Assembly: GCA_002413305.1 (NCBI GenBank)
Contig: DHWS01000053.1
Coordinates: 4,654-25,174 of the forward strand
Origin: Actinobacteria bacterium UBA5176
GTDB lineage: Bacteria > Actinomycetota > UBA4738
Length of the DNA: 20,521 nucleotides
Reading direction: 5' to 3'
Shown here: one piece after another, positions 14,031 through 20,521 of the stretch
Layout of the letters: each line of letters begins with the position of its first letter
Numbering within the stretch: the first letter of the stretch is position 1
The notes under the pieces: model-generated
The model's input: only the letters and a program-made list of their open reading frames with translations
Told to the model about the DNA's origin: nothing
The model's database searches: none
Made by a program: the position numbers and the translations under genes

Positions 14031-14828
14031 ATGGAGGCCGCATTCTTCGATCTGGACAAGACGGTCATCTCCAAGTCGAGCTCGCTGGCGCTCACTCGTC
14101 CGATGTACCGGGCCGGGCTCGTCTCGCGGTCGGCTCTGCTCAAAGGGGCCTACGCGCAGCTCGTCTACCTGCTGCTCGGCGCGGACGAGAAGAAGATGGA
14201 CCGTGCCAAGGAGGGCATGCTCGCGCTTACCCGTGGATGGGACAAGGACCAGGTCGAGACCATCATCCGGGAGGCCCTGTCGGATCTCATCGACCCGTAC
14301 ATCTACCTGGAGGCACTGGACCTCATGGAGCTGCACCGGGCGCTCGGCCGCAAGGTGTTCATCGTCTCGTCTTCGGCCGAAGAGGTCGTGCGCCCCCTTG
14401 CGGAGCACCTGGGACCGGTCGACGTCATCGCCACGAGGCCCAAGATCGAAGACGGCAAGTACACCGGTGAGCTCGAGTTCTATTGCTATGGCGAGAACAA
14501 GGCCGTCGCCATCCGGGAGGTCGCCGAACGAAGCGGCATCGACCTCTCCGCCTCCTACGCGTACTCGGATTCGGCCACGGACCTGCCGATGCTCGAAGCC
14601 GTCGGGCACCCGGTTGCCGTCAACCCCGACCGCGATCTTCGGAAGGAGGCCGAGAAGCGCGGCTGGCAGGTGCGGTACTTCCGAAGGCCCGTCCGCCTTC
14701 GCGAACGCCTCCCCCAAGTGAGCCCCCCGCCCCCCCGCGTGACGGCGATCGCCGGTACCGCCGCGCTGGCAGCCTTGGCGGGATGGCTCTACCTGCGGCG
14801 CCTCACGGCCGCTCGAGGCCGCTCCTGA
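14031..14828 (+). CDS. HAD-IB family hydrolase (SerB-like phosphatase, Rv3661 type)
   Basis: 265 residues. HAD motif I is FFDLDKT with Asp7 (nucleophile) and Asp9. Motif II is VSSS (112-115), motif III Lys157 in YGENKAVAI, and motif IV YSDSATDLPML (Asp180, Asp184). All four catalytic motifs are intact, so a Mg-dependent phosphatase is expected. Blocks such as DGKYTGELEFYCYGE and AVNPDRDLRKEAEKRGW are typical of the HAD-IB subfamily that includes M. tuberculosis Rv3661. The C-terminus has one hydrophobic segment (about 237-256) ending in LRRL, which could tether the protein to the membrane. In mycobacteria this gene neighbours the ssd-tad locus, as here. The physiological substrate is not known. 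It converges with the small hypothetical gene with only 10 bp between. Confidence 0.88.
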   Translation: MEAAFFDLDKTVISKSSSLALTRPMYRAGLVSRSALLKGAYAQLVYLLLGADEKKMDRAKEGMLALTRGWDKDQVETIIREALSDLIDPYIYLEALDLMELHRALGRKVFIVSSSAEEVVRPLAEHLGPVDVIATRPKIEDGKYTGELEFYCYGENKAVAIREVAERSGIDLSASYAYSDSATDLPMLEAVGHPVAVNPDRDLRKEAEKRGWQVRYFRRPVRLRERLPQVSPPPPRVTAIAGTAALAALAGWLYLRRLTAARGRS

Positions 14829-14838
14829 GCCTGGCCGC

Positions 14839-15141
14839 TCACCCCCTTCGTTCCTGACCGGTCGCACGAGCTTGGAGCTTCCCCACGAGACGCTCGGCGC
14901 GACTGGCTGCTTCGGTCACCAGTCCTACGCTGACCTCACCGATGATGGCCAGGAGCTCGGTCTCCACCCGAGGGTCGAGCCGTCCCCGGTCGAGGAACGA
15001 GGACACCATGGGCCCGAGGTGTTGCACGGCGGCGTCCAACCGGGCCACGTCCCGGCCCACCACCGGGTCCCCGTCCGGGATCGCGTCCGGAGCCGGGCTT
15101 CGGGAGCGCTTCCACGACGCCAGTTCGATGACCGTTCCCAT
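14839..15141 (-). CDS. Small hypothetical actinobacterial protein
   Basis: 100 residues: MGTVIELASWKRSRSPAPDA, an acidic linker, then three probable helices ('VARLDAAVQHLGPMVSSFLD', 'DPRVETELLAIIGEVSVGLV', 'EAASRAERLVGKLQAR'). There is no signal peptide or membrane segment, and the family was not recognised. The helical, amphipathic body suggests a small cytoplasmic all-alpha protein. The start at 15141 is preferred to the ATG at 15150, because TACGAT (15149-15154 complement) then sits 7 nt upstream in the position of a leaderless -10 box. No ribosome binding site is present. It faces the HAD gene and is divergent from the ferritin-like gene. Confidence 0.65.
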   Translation of the reverse strand: MGTVIELASWKRSRSPAPDAIPDGDPVVGRDVARLDAAVQHLGPMVSSFLDRGRLDPRVETELLAIIGEVSVGLVTEAASRAERLVGKLQARATGQERRG

Positions 15142-15148
15142 GCACCAC

Positions 15149-15154
15149 ATCGTA
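15149..15154 (-). promoter_or_regulatory. -10-like element for the small hypothetical gene (leaderless)
   Basis: TACGAT on the minus strand is separated from ATG 15141 by 7 nt, which would start the transcript at the A of ATG. It overlaps the alternative ATG at 15150 and so argues for the downstream start. Confidence 0.4.
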
Positions 15155-15247
15155 GAGCGGGGGTGTGACATCCCCTGACCTGCGGCGATGCGTGGACGGG
15201 GGCCCGTACCGCCCGCGGTCGGACCAGGTGTCACGGCCGGGCGCCGG

Positions 15248-15253
15248 TACAAT
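15248..15253 (+). promoter_or_regulatory. -10 element for the ferritin-like gene (leaderless)
   Basis: TACAAT, five of six consensus bases, lies 7 nt before ATG 15261. No Shine-Dalgarno sequence is present in between. Transcription is therefore predicted to start at the start codon itself. No -35 hexamer was recognised. Confidence 0.5.
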
Positions 15254-15260
15254 CCAGCCG

Positions 15261-15953
15261 ATGGACGTCGAGTACCCCGCTTCGACCTCGGCCGGCGACC
15301 TTCCTCCCCCCGGGCCCGTTCGGTCGCTCGTGGCAGAGGTGCTGGCGGCGCTCTCGTATGGGGAGCGCCGCGGCGCGCAGCGGGCACGCGAGAGCGTCGC
15401 ACTCGCTCCGGATGGCCGCGCCCGGAACGAGCAGAAGGGCGTTGCCGACCGCGAGACTCAGAACTACCGGCTGATCGCCGCCCGCCTGGGCGAGTTCGAC
15501 GCGGACGAGCTGACCGAGCGGTTCGAGCAGTACTTCGACGCGTTCTTCGATCACACGGAGCCGTCGAACTGGTTCGAAGCGCAGGCGTTCCACTACATCG
15601 GCGACGCCTTGGTGTCGGATTTCGCCGACGTCCTCGTGCCGCTGCTCGATCCCGTGTCGGGTGAGGTGGTGCGTCGAGCGCTGGGCGACCGGGAGATGCA
15701 GGAGCAGTTCGCCCTGGACGAGCTCACTGGGGCGATGGAGCGGGATCCGGAGGCGATGGAGCGGATCCGGGAGTACGCGCAGCGGATCGTAGGGGAGGCG
15801 TTCACTCAGACCTCGCGAGCGCTCGGGGCGACAGAGGGGCTCCGTTCGCTGCTCGGAGGCGAAGAGGCCGGGAAGCGGTTCGTCCTGTCGCTGCTCGACC
15901 GGCATCGCCAGCGGTTGGACCGTCTCGGGATCGACCCCGTCGAAACCGACTGA
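15261..15953 (+). CDS. Ferritin-like-fold protein (tRNA hydroxylase MiaE-like superfamily)
   Basis: 230 residues from ATG 15261. After a Pro-rich N-terminus come long helices: 'VRSLVAEVLAALSYGERRGA' (20-39), 'ETQNYRLIAARLGEF' (65-79), 'ELTERFEQYFDAFFDHTEPS' (83-102) and 'NWFEAQAFHYIGDALVSDFADVL' (103-125), then a helical C-terminal half. Glu35, Glu65, Glu107 and His111 are plausible di-iron ligands by their placement on separate helices. This matches actinobacterial 'ferritin-like fold-containing' proteins related to the MiaE-type tRNA hydroxylase family; actual activity on tRNA is unproven. It is cytoplasmic and apparently transcribed alone, with a strong hairpin 18 bp downstream. Confidence 0.75.
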   Translation: MDVEYPASTSAGDLPPPGPVRSLVAEVLAALSYGERRGAQRARESVALAPDGRARNEQKGVADRETQNYRLIAARLGEFDADELTERFEQYFDAFFDHTEPSNWFEAQAFHYIGDALVSDFADVLVPLLDPVSGEVVRRALGDREMQEQFALDELTGAMERDPEAMERIREYAQRIVGEAFTQTSRALGATEGLRSLLGGEEAGKRFVLSLLDRHRQRLDRLGIDPVETD

Positions 15954-15970
15954 CGCCGCCCGTTCGCGTC

Positions 15971-15996
15971 CCCGGGGGATTCGGAAATCCCCCGGG
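15971..15996 (+). terminator. Strong hairpin after the ferritin-like gene
   Basis: CCCGGGGGATT and AATCCCCCGGG form a perfect 11-bp stem with loop CGGA. There is no T-run, so it may act as a non-canonical actinobacterial terminator. It could equally be the start of a structured leader for the Tad operon, or both. Confidence 0.6.
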
Positions 15997-16257
15997 CAGG
16001 GGATTGTCCGCACTCCCGAGACCAGGTAGCCTCGCATACGTTCAAGGGCACCTCCCCGGGAGCCCGGAAAACCCCCTCGCTTCCCTCCTGAAACGCGGCG
16101 ACCCCGCCCTCGTTTCTCTCCCCTACGTTGGAACTTTCCCATCGCGTTGCGCTTCCCCGCGGCGTGGTCCCGGTGCTGCCCCGCGGCGCCGAGGCTGGAA
16201 CGGTGACGAGAGGCGATCGGGATGTCGCACGCTGGCATCCGAGGAGGGGGACGAACG
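15997..16257 (+). other. Non-coding leader of the Tad operon
   Basis: Together with the preceding hairpin this forms a 304-bp gap before the CpaE/Ssd start. No credible gene was found. It is rich in C/G runs, with short inverted pieces (CTCCCCGGGAG at 16051-16061, then AGCCCGG) and a G-rich ribosome binding site GAGGAGGGGG at 16241-16250, 7 nt before GTG 16258. The length and pairing potential allow a structured 5' UTR, but it did not match a riboswitch consensus that I could recall. Confidence 0.4.
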
Positions 16258-17505
16258 GTGGAGAGGAACGCGGTGGGGAACGGCCGGCGACCCGGTGGTG
16301 CGGGCCTCCGTCTGCGCACGATCGGGGCGGGTCCGGGCCCGGGCTCAACGACGGGCCGACCGGATCTCCGGGCGGTCGGTACCAGCAGGGCCCGGGTCGT
16401 CATCGGCATCCACGACCTCGGGTTCCACCAGGAGGTCCTGGACTTCCTCCAGCGGGACCCGCGGATCGAGCTCCTGGGTGCGGCTTCCGAACCCGATCGG
16501 CTCGTGAAGCTCGCGTCGGGGCCAGAGCCGGCACCCGAGCTGATGGTGGTCTGCCCCACCACAGCGCGTGGGCTGCGCCATCCGGCGGTCTCCAGTGGGA
16601 TCCCGCGCCTGGTGATCATCTCGCAAGAGATGACCGTGCCGGTCCTTCGAGAGGCCATCGATGTGGGGGCCGAGGGGATCTTCTGCTGGCCGGACGAACG
16701 GGAGGAGCTGGCGGACGTCTTGGCGGCGGCGGGAGCTCCCGCGGTGGGTGACGGCGCAGCCCGGGGCCGCGTGATCGCCGTCCTCGGATCGCGCGGCGGC
16801 GCGGGGGCTACGTTCGTCGCCACCAACCTGGCGGGTGTGTTCGCCGACCGCGGGCTGGGGACGGTCGTCGTTGACTTCGACCAGGCGTTCGCCGGCCTGA
16901 CCGTGGCGCTCGGTGTCGGGACGGAGACGCCGAACCGGACGATCGGAGACCTGGCCCCCGTCGTCCACGAGCTGGCCCCGCAGCACGTGCGCGACGCGCT
17001 GCACAGGCATCCCCGGGGCTTCGCGGCGCTTCTCGCCCCGCGCGAGGCCGGTTGGGGGACCGCGCCCGGCGCGCTGGTGACGGCATCTGTCGCGTTGTTG
17101 GCGGGGGAGTTCGAGGTGGTGATCCTGCATGTTCCGCACGGCGTGAATGACCTGGTCCGGCTCGCCGTCGGGCTGGCCGATCAGATCGTCCTGGTCGCGA
17201 CGGCGGACCTGTTCTCCCTGTACGGAGCGAAACGCGTCATCTCCGCGCTGGAGCTCGACACGGAAGCGGGCCGGTTCGTGCTGGTCGCGAACCGCAGGGC
17301 CCGAACGGACCCCGGGGCCTCGGACCTGGAGCGGGTCCTCGAGATCTCCCCGGCCGTGCGGGTGCGTTTCGACGCGTCTGTTGCCCGGCGGCAGGATCGC
17401 GCCGAACTCCTGCCGTGCCGCGCAGGTCGCTCGGCAAGAGACCTTCGCGCGCTCTCGCGGCTGCTGATGCCTCAGCCGGCCAGGTCTGGCCGGAGAGGCA
17501 GGTGA
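16258..17505 (+). CDS. CpaE/Ssd-type Tad pilus localisation ATPase
   Basis: 415 residues from GTG 16258, preferred over ATG 16222 because GAGGAGGGGG is ideally spaced. A Gly/Pro-rich N-terminus is followed by a receiver-like domain (about 46-160: 'ARVVIGIHDLGFHQEVLDFL', 'LLGAASEPDRL', 'IPRLVIISQEMTV', 'EAIDVGAEGIFCWP') without a clear phosphorylation aspartate. Then comes a MinD/ParA-like ATPase (from about 170). Its P-loop is GSRGGAGATF (177-186): the usual GK[ST] lysine is Ala, as in actinobacterial Ssd/CpaE homologues with GGxGA loops. Later strands 'GLGTVVVDFDQAFAGLTVALG' and 'LADQIVLVATADLFSLYGAKR' fit the fold. Family members position the Tad machinery; mycobacterial Ssd is linked to septum regulation. 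It is the first gene of the Tad operon, 4 nt before cpaF. Confidence 0.85.
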   Translation: MERNAVGNGRRPGGAGLRLRTIGAGPGPGSTTGRPDLRAVGTSRARVVIGIHDLGFHQEVLDFLQRDPRIELLGAASEPDRLVKLASGPEPAPELMVVCPTTARGLRHPAVSSGIPRLVIISQEMTVPVLREAIDVGAEGIFCWPDEREELADVLAAAGAPAVGDGAARGRVIAVLGSRGGAGATFVATNLAGVFADRGLGTVVVDFDQAFAGLTVALGVGTETPNRTIGDLAPVVHELAPQHVRDALHRHPRGFAALLAPREAGWGTAPGALVTASVALLAGEFEVVILHVPHGVNDLVRLAVGLADQIVLVATADLFSLYGAKRVISALELDTEAGRFVLVANRRARTDPGASDLERVLEISPAVRVRFDASVARRQDRAELLPCRAGRSARDLRALSRLLMPQPARSGRRGR

Positions 17506-17509
17506 GCTC

Positions 17510-18925
17510 GTGGGCACGCGAGCGATCGATCCGGCTTGGATCCGGTCACACGTCCGGTCGCGGCTGCTCTCGGCAGAGGTGGAGGTCGAAGGGCTGAACG
17601 CCCCGGAGCGTCGGCTTCGGGTGCGACAGGAGGTGCTGGCGGTGCTCACCGAGCAGCGGGCGATCCTGCCGGCCAGCGCGGTCACGGACGTGGTGAATCA
17701 GGTTTCGGACGAAGTCGTCGGCCTCGGACCAATCGAGCGGTTGCTCAGGGACCCGGAGGTCAGCGAGGTCATGGTCAATGGGGCCGACGACGTATACGTG
17801 GAGCGGAAGGGGCGGGTCGAGAAGGTGGAGAACCTGGTTTTTGAGGGGGAGGGCCAGGTACTCCATCTGATCGAACGGATCGTTGCCCCGCTCGGTCTGA
17901 GGGTCGATGAGTCGATGCCCTATGTGGACGCCCGACTCCCGGACGGTTCGCGGGTGCACGCGATCCTCCCGCCCCTTTCGCTCTGCGGCCCCGTGGTCAC
18001 GATCCGCAAGTTCACGCTGAGACCGCTCATGCCCGAAGACCTGGTGCGCCTGGGGAGCATGACCGCGCAGATGCGGGACTTCCTCGGAGCCTGCGTGCGA
18101 GCCAAGGCGAACGTCGTCGTGTCGGGCGGAACCGGCTCCGGGAAGACCACCCTGCTCGGCGTCCTCTCGTCGTTCATCCCGGGCACCGAGCGTTTGATCA
18201 CGATCGAGGACGCCGCGGAACTCCGACTCTCCCAGCCGCACGTGGTGTCTCTCGAGGCACGCCCGCCCAATGTGGAGGGGGTTGGTGAGGTCACGGTGAG
18301 GGCCCTAGTCCGCAACGCCCTTCGGATGCGGCCCGACCGCATCATCGTGGGCGAGGTCCGGGGCGGCGAGGCGCTGGACATGTTGCAGGCCATGAACACC
18401 GGACACGAGGGCTCGCTGTCCACCGCTCACGCGAACTCGCCGAGAGACCTGTTGGCGCGGCTCGAGACGATGGCGCTGATGTCGGACGTGGAGCTGCCCG
18501 TCTCGCACGTCCGAGAGCAGATCGCCGGGGCGCTCGACCTGATCGTGCACATGACACGACTGCCGGACGGGCTGCGGGCCGTGGCCCGAGTCTCGGCGGT
18601 AGAAGGGATCCGGGCGGGTTCGATCGTCCTGCAAGACGTCTTCGTGTGGAGGCGAGGCGCACACGAAGCTGTCCAGGCGGGCGGGACGATGCCGGCGATC
18701 ATGCGCTTGCTCGAGGAGCGGGACGAGCGGGTCGACCCGAGGATCTTCGCCGGCCTTGGCAGCAGCAGCGGCGAGCGGGCCAGCATTCCTGGCGATGCTG
18801 GTGTGCTGGTCGCCAGGGCGAGGCGGTCGAGCGCGCGACGATCCTGGGGCCGGGGCGATCTGGGGGCCGTGATGGCTGTCGGTTGGCCGGGAAACGTTCG
18901 CCGCCTGGGGACGATCCTCGAGTGA
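17510..18925 (+). CDS. cpaF: CpaF/TadA secretion ATPase of the Tad pilus
   Basis: 471 residues from GTG 17510. The N-terminal helical region includes GLGPIERLLRDPEVSEVMVNG (71-91), diagnostic of CpaF/TadA. The ATPase has Walker A GGTGSGKT (206-213), the Asp-box region ITIEDAAEL (230-238), Walker B RIIVGEVRGGE (277-287) and His box MNTGHEGSLSTAHAN (295-309). All motifs are intact. It forms the hexameric motor that drives Flp pilus assembly at the inner membrane together with TadB and TadC. The C-terminal 60 or so residues after DPRIFAG are Ser/Arg/Gly-rich and unlike the usual end of the family, possibly a frameshifted or extended tail. Its stop codon overlaps the GTG of tadB (GTGA). Confidence 0.95.
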   Translation: MGTRAIDPAWIRSHVRSRLLSAEVEVEGLNAPERRLRVRQEVLAVLTEQRAILPASAVTDVVNQVSDEVVGLGPIERLLRDPEVSEVMVNGADDVYVERKGRVEKVENLVFEGEGQVLHLIERIVAPLGLRVDESMPYVDARLPDGSRVHAILPPLSLCGPVVTIRKFTLRPLMPEDLVRLGSMTAQMRDFLGACVRAKANVVVSGGTGSGKTTLLGVLSSFIPGTERLITIEDAAELRLSQPHVVSLEARPPNVEGVGEVTVRALVRNALRMRPDRIIVGEVRGGEALDMLQAMNTGHEGSLSTAHANSPRDLLARLETMALMSDVELPVSHVREQIAGALDLIVHMTRLPDGLRAVARVSAVEGIRAGSIVLQDVFVWRRGAHEAVQAGGTMPAIMRLLEERDERVDPRIFAGLGSSSGERASIPGDAGVLVARARRSSARRSWGRGDLGAVMAVGWPGNVRRLGTILE

Positions 18926-19797
18926 ATGCCACGATCCCGGCCCCCGTTTCGCTCCCACTCCTGCTGTTCGGCGCGCTGGCCTGCTTCGTCGCCGCGACGT
19001 CGACGCAGAGACAGAAGCGGCTCCGCGCGCTGGTTCCATCCGGAGGCGCCGGGGCCGTCTCGGACCACGCCAGCGGGCGTCGCAGCTTCCCCCTGGGGCT
19101 CGACGGCCCCACTCGCGTCCTCGTGGTCGGCCTGTCCCTCGCGGGCGTCGTGGGGTTCCTCGGGTCGCGGCTTGCCGGCCCACCCGGGCTGGGGCTCGGG
19201 TCTGTGGGCGGCTTCCTGGTCCCCCGGTGGATCGAACGCCGCCGAGGCCATCGACGGGCGGAGCTGTTCGAGCGGCAGCTGGGCGAGCTCGTGGAGGCGA
19301 CGGCGCTCGCGGTTCGCGCGGGACTGTCGGTCTCCCAGGCCATCGAGTTCGCGGCCGGCGATGCGTCCGAGCCCATGGCCTCCGAGCTGGCCCGGATGCA
19401 GGCCGAACAGCGGCTCGGAGTGCCGTTCGAGGAGGCGCTGGAGTCGTTCGGCAAATCTCTCTTCAGCGATGATGCCCGTCTGTTCGTGCTGGTCGTGGTC
19501 ATCCACGCCAAGAGCGGTGGCGACCTGGCCGGCGCGCTCGAGGAGGTGACCGAGACGATCCGCCATCGGACGGCGGTCAGGCGGGAGCTCCGCGCGCTCA
19601 GCGCCCAGGGCAGGATCTCCGGTGGGATCCTCGGCGTGCTCCCGCTCTTCTTCTTCGTCGTTCTCGCGGCGACCTCCCGAGGCGAGCTCGGGCCCGTCGA
19701 GCGTTCGCCTGCCGGGGTCGCGATGATCGGAGGCGGGCTGCTGATGCAGGGGCTCGCCTACCTGTGGATCCGCCGGCTGCTCACCGTGGAGGCCTGA
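18922..19797 (+). CDS. tadB: TadB inner-membrane platform protein
   Basis: 291 residues from GTG 18922, which overlaps the cpaF stop by 4 nt. The N-terminal membrane segment is PVSLPLLLFGALACFVAATS (8-27); a second hydrophobic region (about 60-90) ends in VPRWIERRRGHRR. The T2SS-F domain follows: 'RQLGELVEATALAVRAGLSVSQAIEF', 'EQRLGVPFEEALESFG' and 'VIHAKSGGDLAGALEEVTETIRHR'. Two C-terminal membrane helices (ISGGILGVLPLFFFVVLAA and GVAMIGGGLLMQGLAYLWI) complete the fold. With TadC it forms the GspF-like platform on which CpaF acts. Length and topology are typical. An upstream open frame exists but is only a shadow of cpaF. Confidence 0.93.
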   Translation: MNATIPAPVSLPLLLFGALACFVAATSTQRQKRLRALVPSGGAGAVSDHASGRRSFPLGLDGPTRVLVVGLSLAGVVGFLGSRLAGPPGLGLGSVGGFLVPRWIERRRGHRRAELFERQLGELVEATALAVRAGLSVSQAIEFAAGDASEPMASELARMQAEQRLGVPFEEALESFGKSLFSDDARLFVLVVVIHAKSGGDLAGALEEVTETIRHRTAVRRELRALSAQGRISGGILGVLPLFFFVVLAATSRGELGPVERSPAGVAMIGGGLLMQGLAYLWIRRLLTVEA

Positions 19798-20521
19798 GTG
19801 GCGCGTCTGGCGGTGGCGCTCTCGGTCGCGACGGTGATGTCCGCCGGCCTGGCGGTGGCGGAGGTTGCCCAACGCTATGCGCACAAGGCGCGCCTGCTGG
19901 CGACCGCGTTGCCCGTTCACGCCCAGCCGACGCCGTTCCACCCGCTCGCGAGGATCGGACTGTTGCCCGTTCCGCACGCGCTTCGACCTGACCGGGGCCT
20001 CCTCGCCAGCCTCTCCGAGGCCGGGGATCCGTGGCCCATCGAGGTGGTCGCTGGGATGCGGCTGATCCTGGCAGCGTGCGGGCTCCTCCTGGGGCTGCTT
20101 GCTTCGACTCGCGTTCCTATCGCGCTCCCACTCGTGCCGGTGCTCGGCTTGGTCGGGCTGCGGCTCCCGGGGATGGCCCTCGCCAGGATTGCCAAGCGTC
20201 GGAGGGCGGCGATCGGCGCACGCGTGCCCGACCTGGTGGAGCTTCTGGTCACCACGACGCAAGCTGGGCTGAGTCCGGCGCTCGCCTTCCGTCGCTCCGG
20301 CGAACTCATCCCGGGTCCCCTCGGCGAGGACGTCCGGGCGGCCGTCAAGCAGATGGACCTCGGGGTCCCGTGGAGCCAGGCGCTCGGTGGCCTGGTCGAG
20401 CGCACCGGCGAGCCTTCCCTTCGAAGGCTCGCCCGGGCCCTGGCCCGCTCCGGGCGGCTGGGGACCTCCGTGAATTCGACCCTTCGCAGCGTCGCGGAGG
20501 ACCTTCGTGGCGAACGCCAGG
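19798..20521 (+). CDS. tadC: TadC inner-membrane platform protein, truncated by the window edge
   Basis: 241 codons are visible from GTG 19798, which directly follows the tadB stop. The N-terminus is hydrophobic (ALSVATVMSAGLAVAEVA). Two membrane segments occur around residues 81-120 ('EVVAGMRLILAACGLLLGLL', 'VPIALPLVPVLGLVGLRLPG'). A basic RIAKRRRA is followed by the T2SS-F core: 'RVPDLVELLVTTTQAGLSPALAFR', 'KQMDLGVPWSQALGGLVERTGE' and 'RLARALARSGRLGTSVNSTLRSVAEDLRGERQ'. The missing C-terminus should hold two more membrane helices. It partners TadB. Flp pilin and TadE/F-like genes would be expected beyond the edge. Confidence 0.9.
   Translation, partial: MARLAVALSVATVMSAGLAVAEVAQRYAHKARLLATALPVHAQPTPFHPLARIGLLPVPHALRPDRGLLASLSEAGDPWPIEVVAGMRLILAACGLLLGLLASTRVPIALPLVPVLGLVGLRLPGMALARIAKRRRAAIGARVPDLVELLVTTTQAGLSPALAFRRSGELIPGPLGEDVRAAVKQMDLGVPWSQALGGLVERTGEPSLRRLARALARSGRLGTSVNSTLRSVAEDLRGERQ

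Noticed and set aside
15997..16130. Possible c-di-GMP riboswitch before the Tad operon
   Set aside because: A piece reading CACTCCCGAGACCAGGTAGCC recalls the 3' part of the GEMM-I motif, but the conserved GCANAGGGCAAACC and GACGCAAAGCC parts are absent on both strands.
15231..16826. A 531-codon minus-strand open frame
   Set aside because: Antisense to the ferritin-like gene, the leader and the start of CpaE/Ssd; the composition is that of a shadow.
18427..20262. A 611-codon open frame on the minus strand opposite cpaF/tadB/tadC
   Set aside because: Arg/Gln/Pro/Glu-rich composition with no motifs, exactly antisense to three well-supported Tad genes. Long antisense frames are expected at this GC content.
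1..20521. Selenoprotein genes using UGA, prompted by the tRNA-Sec
   Set aside because: I checked reading-through of the TGA stops of the main and broken genes (for example at 157, 362 and 14826). None continues into protein-like sequence, and no extended homologue was recalled.
1..20521. CRISPR arrays, insertion sequences, integrases, rRNA genes
   Set aside because: No regularly spaced repeats, no transposase or recombinase motifs and no rRNA sequence were found on either strand.

Overview
The window is GC-rich and looks like a chromosomal segment of an uncultured actinomycetote. The best evidence is the right-hand end. A HAD-IB phosphatase (14031-14828), a ferritin-like protein and a Ssd/CpaE - CpaF/TadA - TadB - TadC run (16258-20521) lie together. 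Much the same neighbourhood (Rv3661 next to Rv3660c-Rv3657c) is known in mycobacteria. A probable F420-dependent luciferase-fold oxidoreductase, GTG starts and several apparently leaderless genes agree with this. No strict taxonomic marker is present, so the phylum is an inference.

Layout. (1) 1-1022 is gene debris: the end of a VOC protein, C-terminal stubs of a methyltransferase and a LuxR regulator fused back to back, and an ECF sigma factor without region 4 joined to the tail of a secreted protein. (2) 1349-8216 holds intact genes: an alpha/beta hydrolase, a secreted Ig-like protein, a 1292-residue double-cyclase/AAA/TPR protein built like animal soluble adenylyl cyclase, and a DUF2231 membrane protein. 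(3) 8236-12499 is again heavily decayed: a frameshifted exported protein, an SRPBCC gene broken by an 8-bp tandem duplication, a SnoaL-like gene, an amidase stub, the severed tail of a BNR-repeat protein beside an intact paralogue, and a TPR stub. (4) 12785-12878 is a selenocysteine tRNA (anticodon TCA). A 28-bp near-copy of its 3' end (26/28 identical) lies at 2221-2248, so the roughly 10.5 kb between could be an old selC-associated insertion, although no integrase is visible. (5) 12955-20521 is tidy: LLM oxidoreductase, HAD phosphatase, a small hypothetical protein, a ferritin-like protein and the Tad pilus operon, which runs off the right edge.

How the genes work together. Only the Tad genes form a clear functional unit: Ssd/CpaE (localisation ATPase), CpaF (motor ATPase), TadB and TadC (inner-membrane platform). 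They are spaced by 4 nt, -4 nt and 0 nt and are preceded by a 304-bp leader containing a strong hairpin. The cyclase probably makes a cyclic nucleotide in response to an unknown signal; no dedicated effector was recognised in the window. The tRNA-Sec implies that the organism makes selenoproteins, but no selA, selB, selD or selenoprotein gene was found here.

The most notable observations are the soluble-adenylyl-cyclase-like split of catalytic residues, the selC-like direct repeat, the repeated geometry of fused C-terminal gene stubs (near 285, 10200 and 12187), and the run of leaderless genes at 14.0-15.3 kb.
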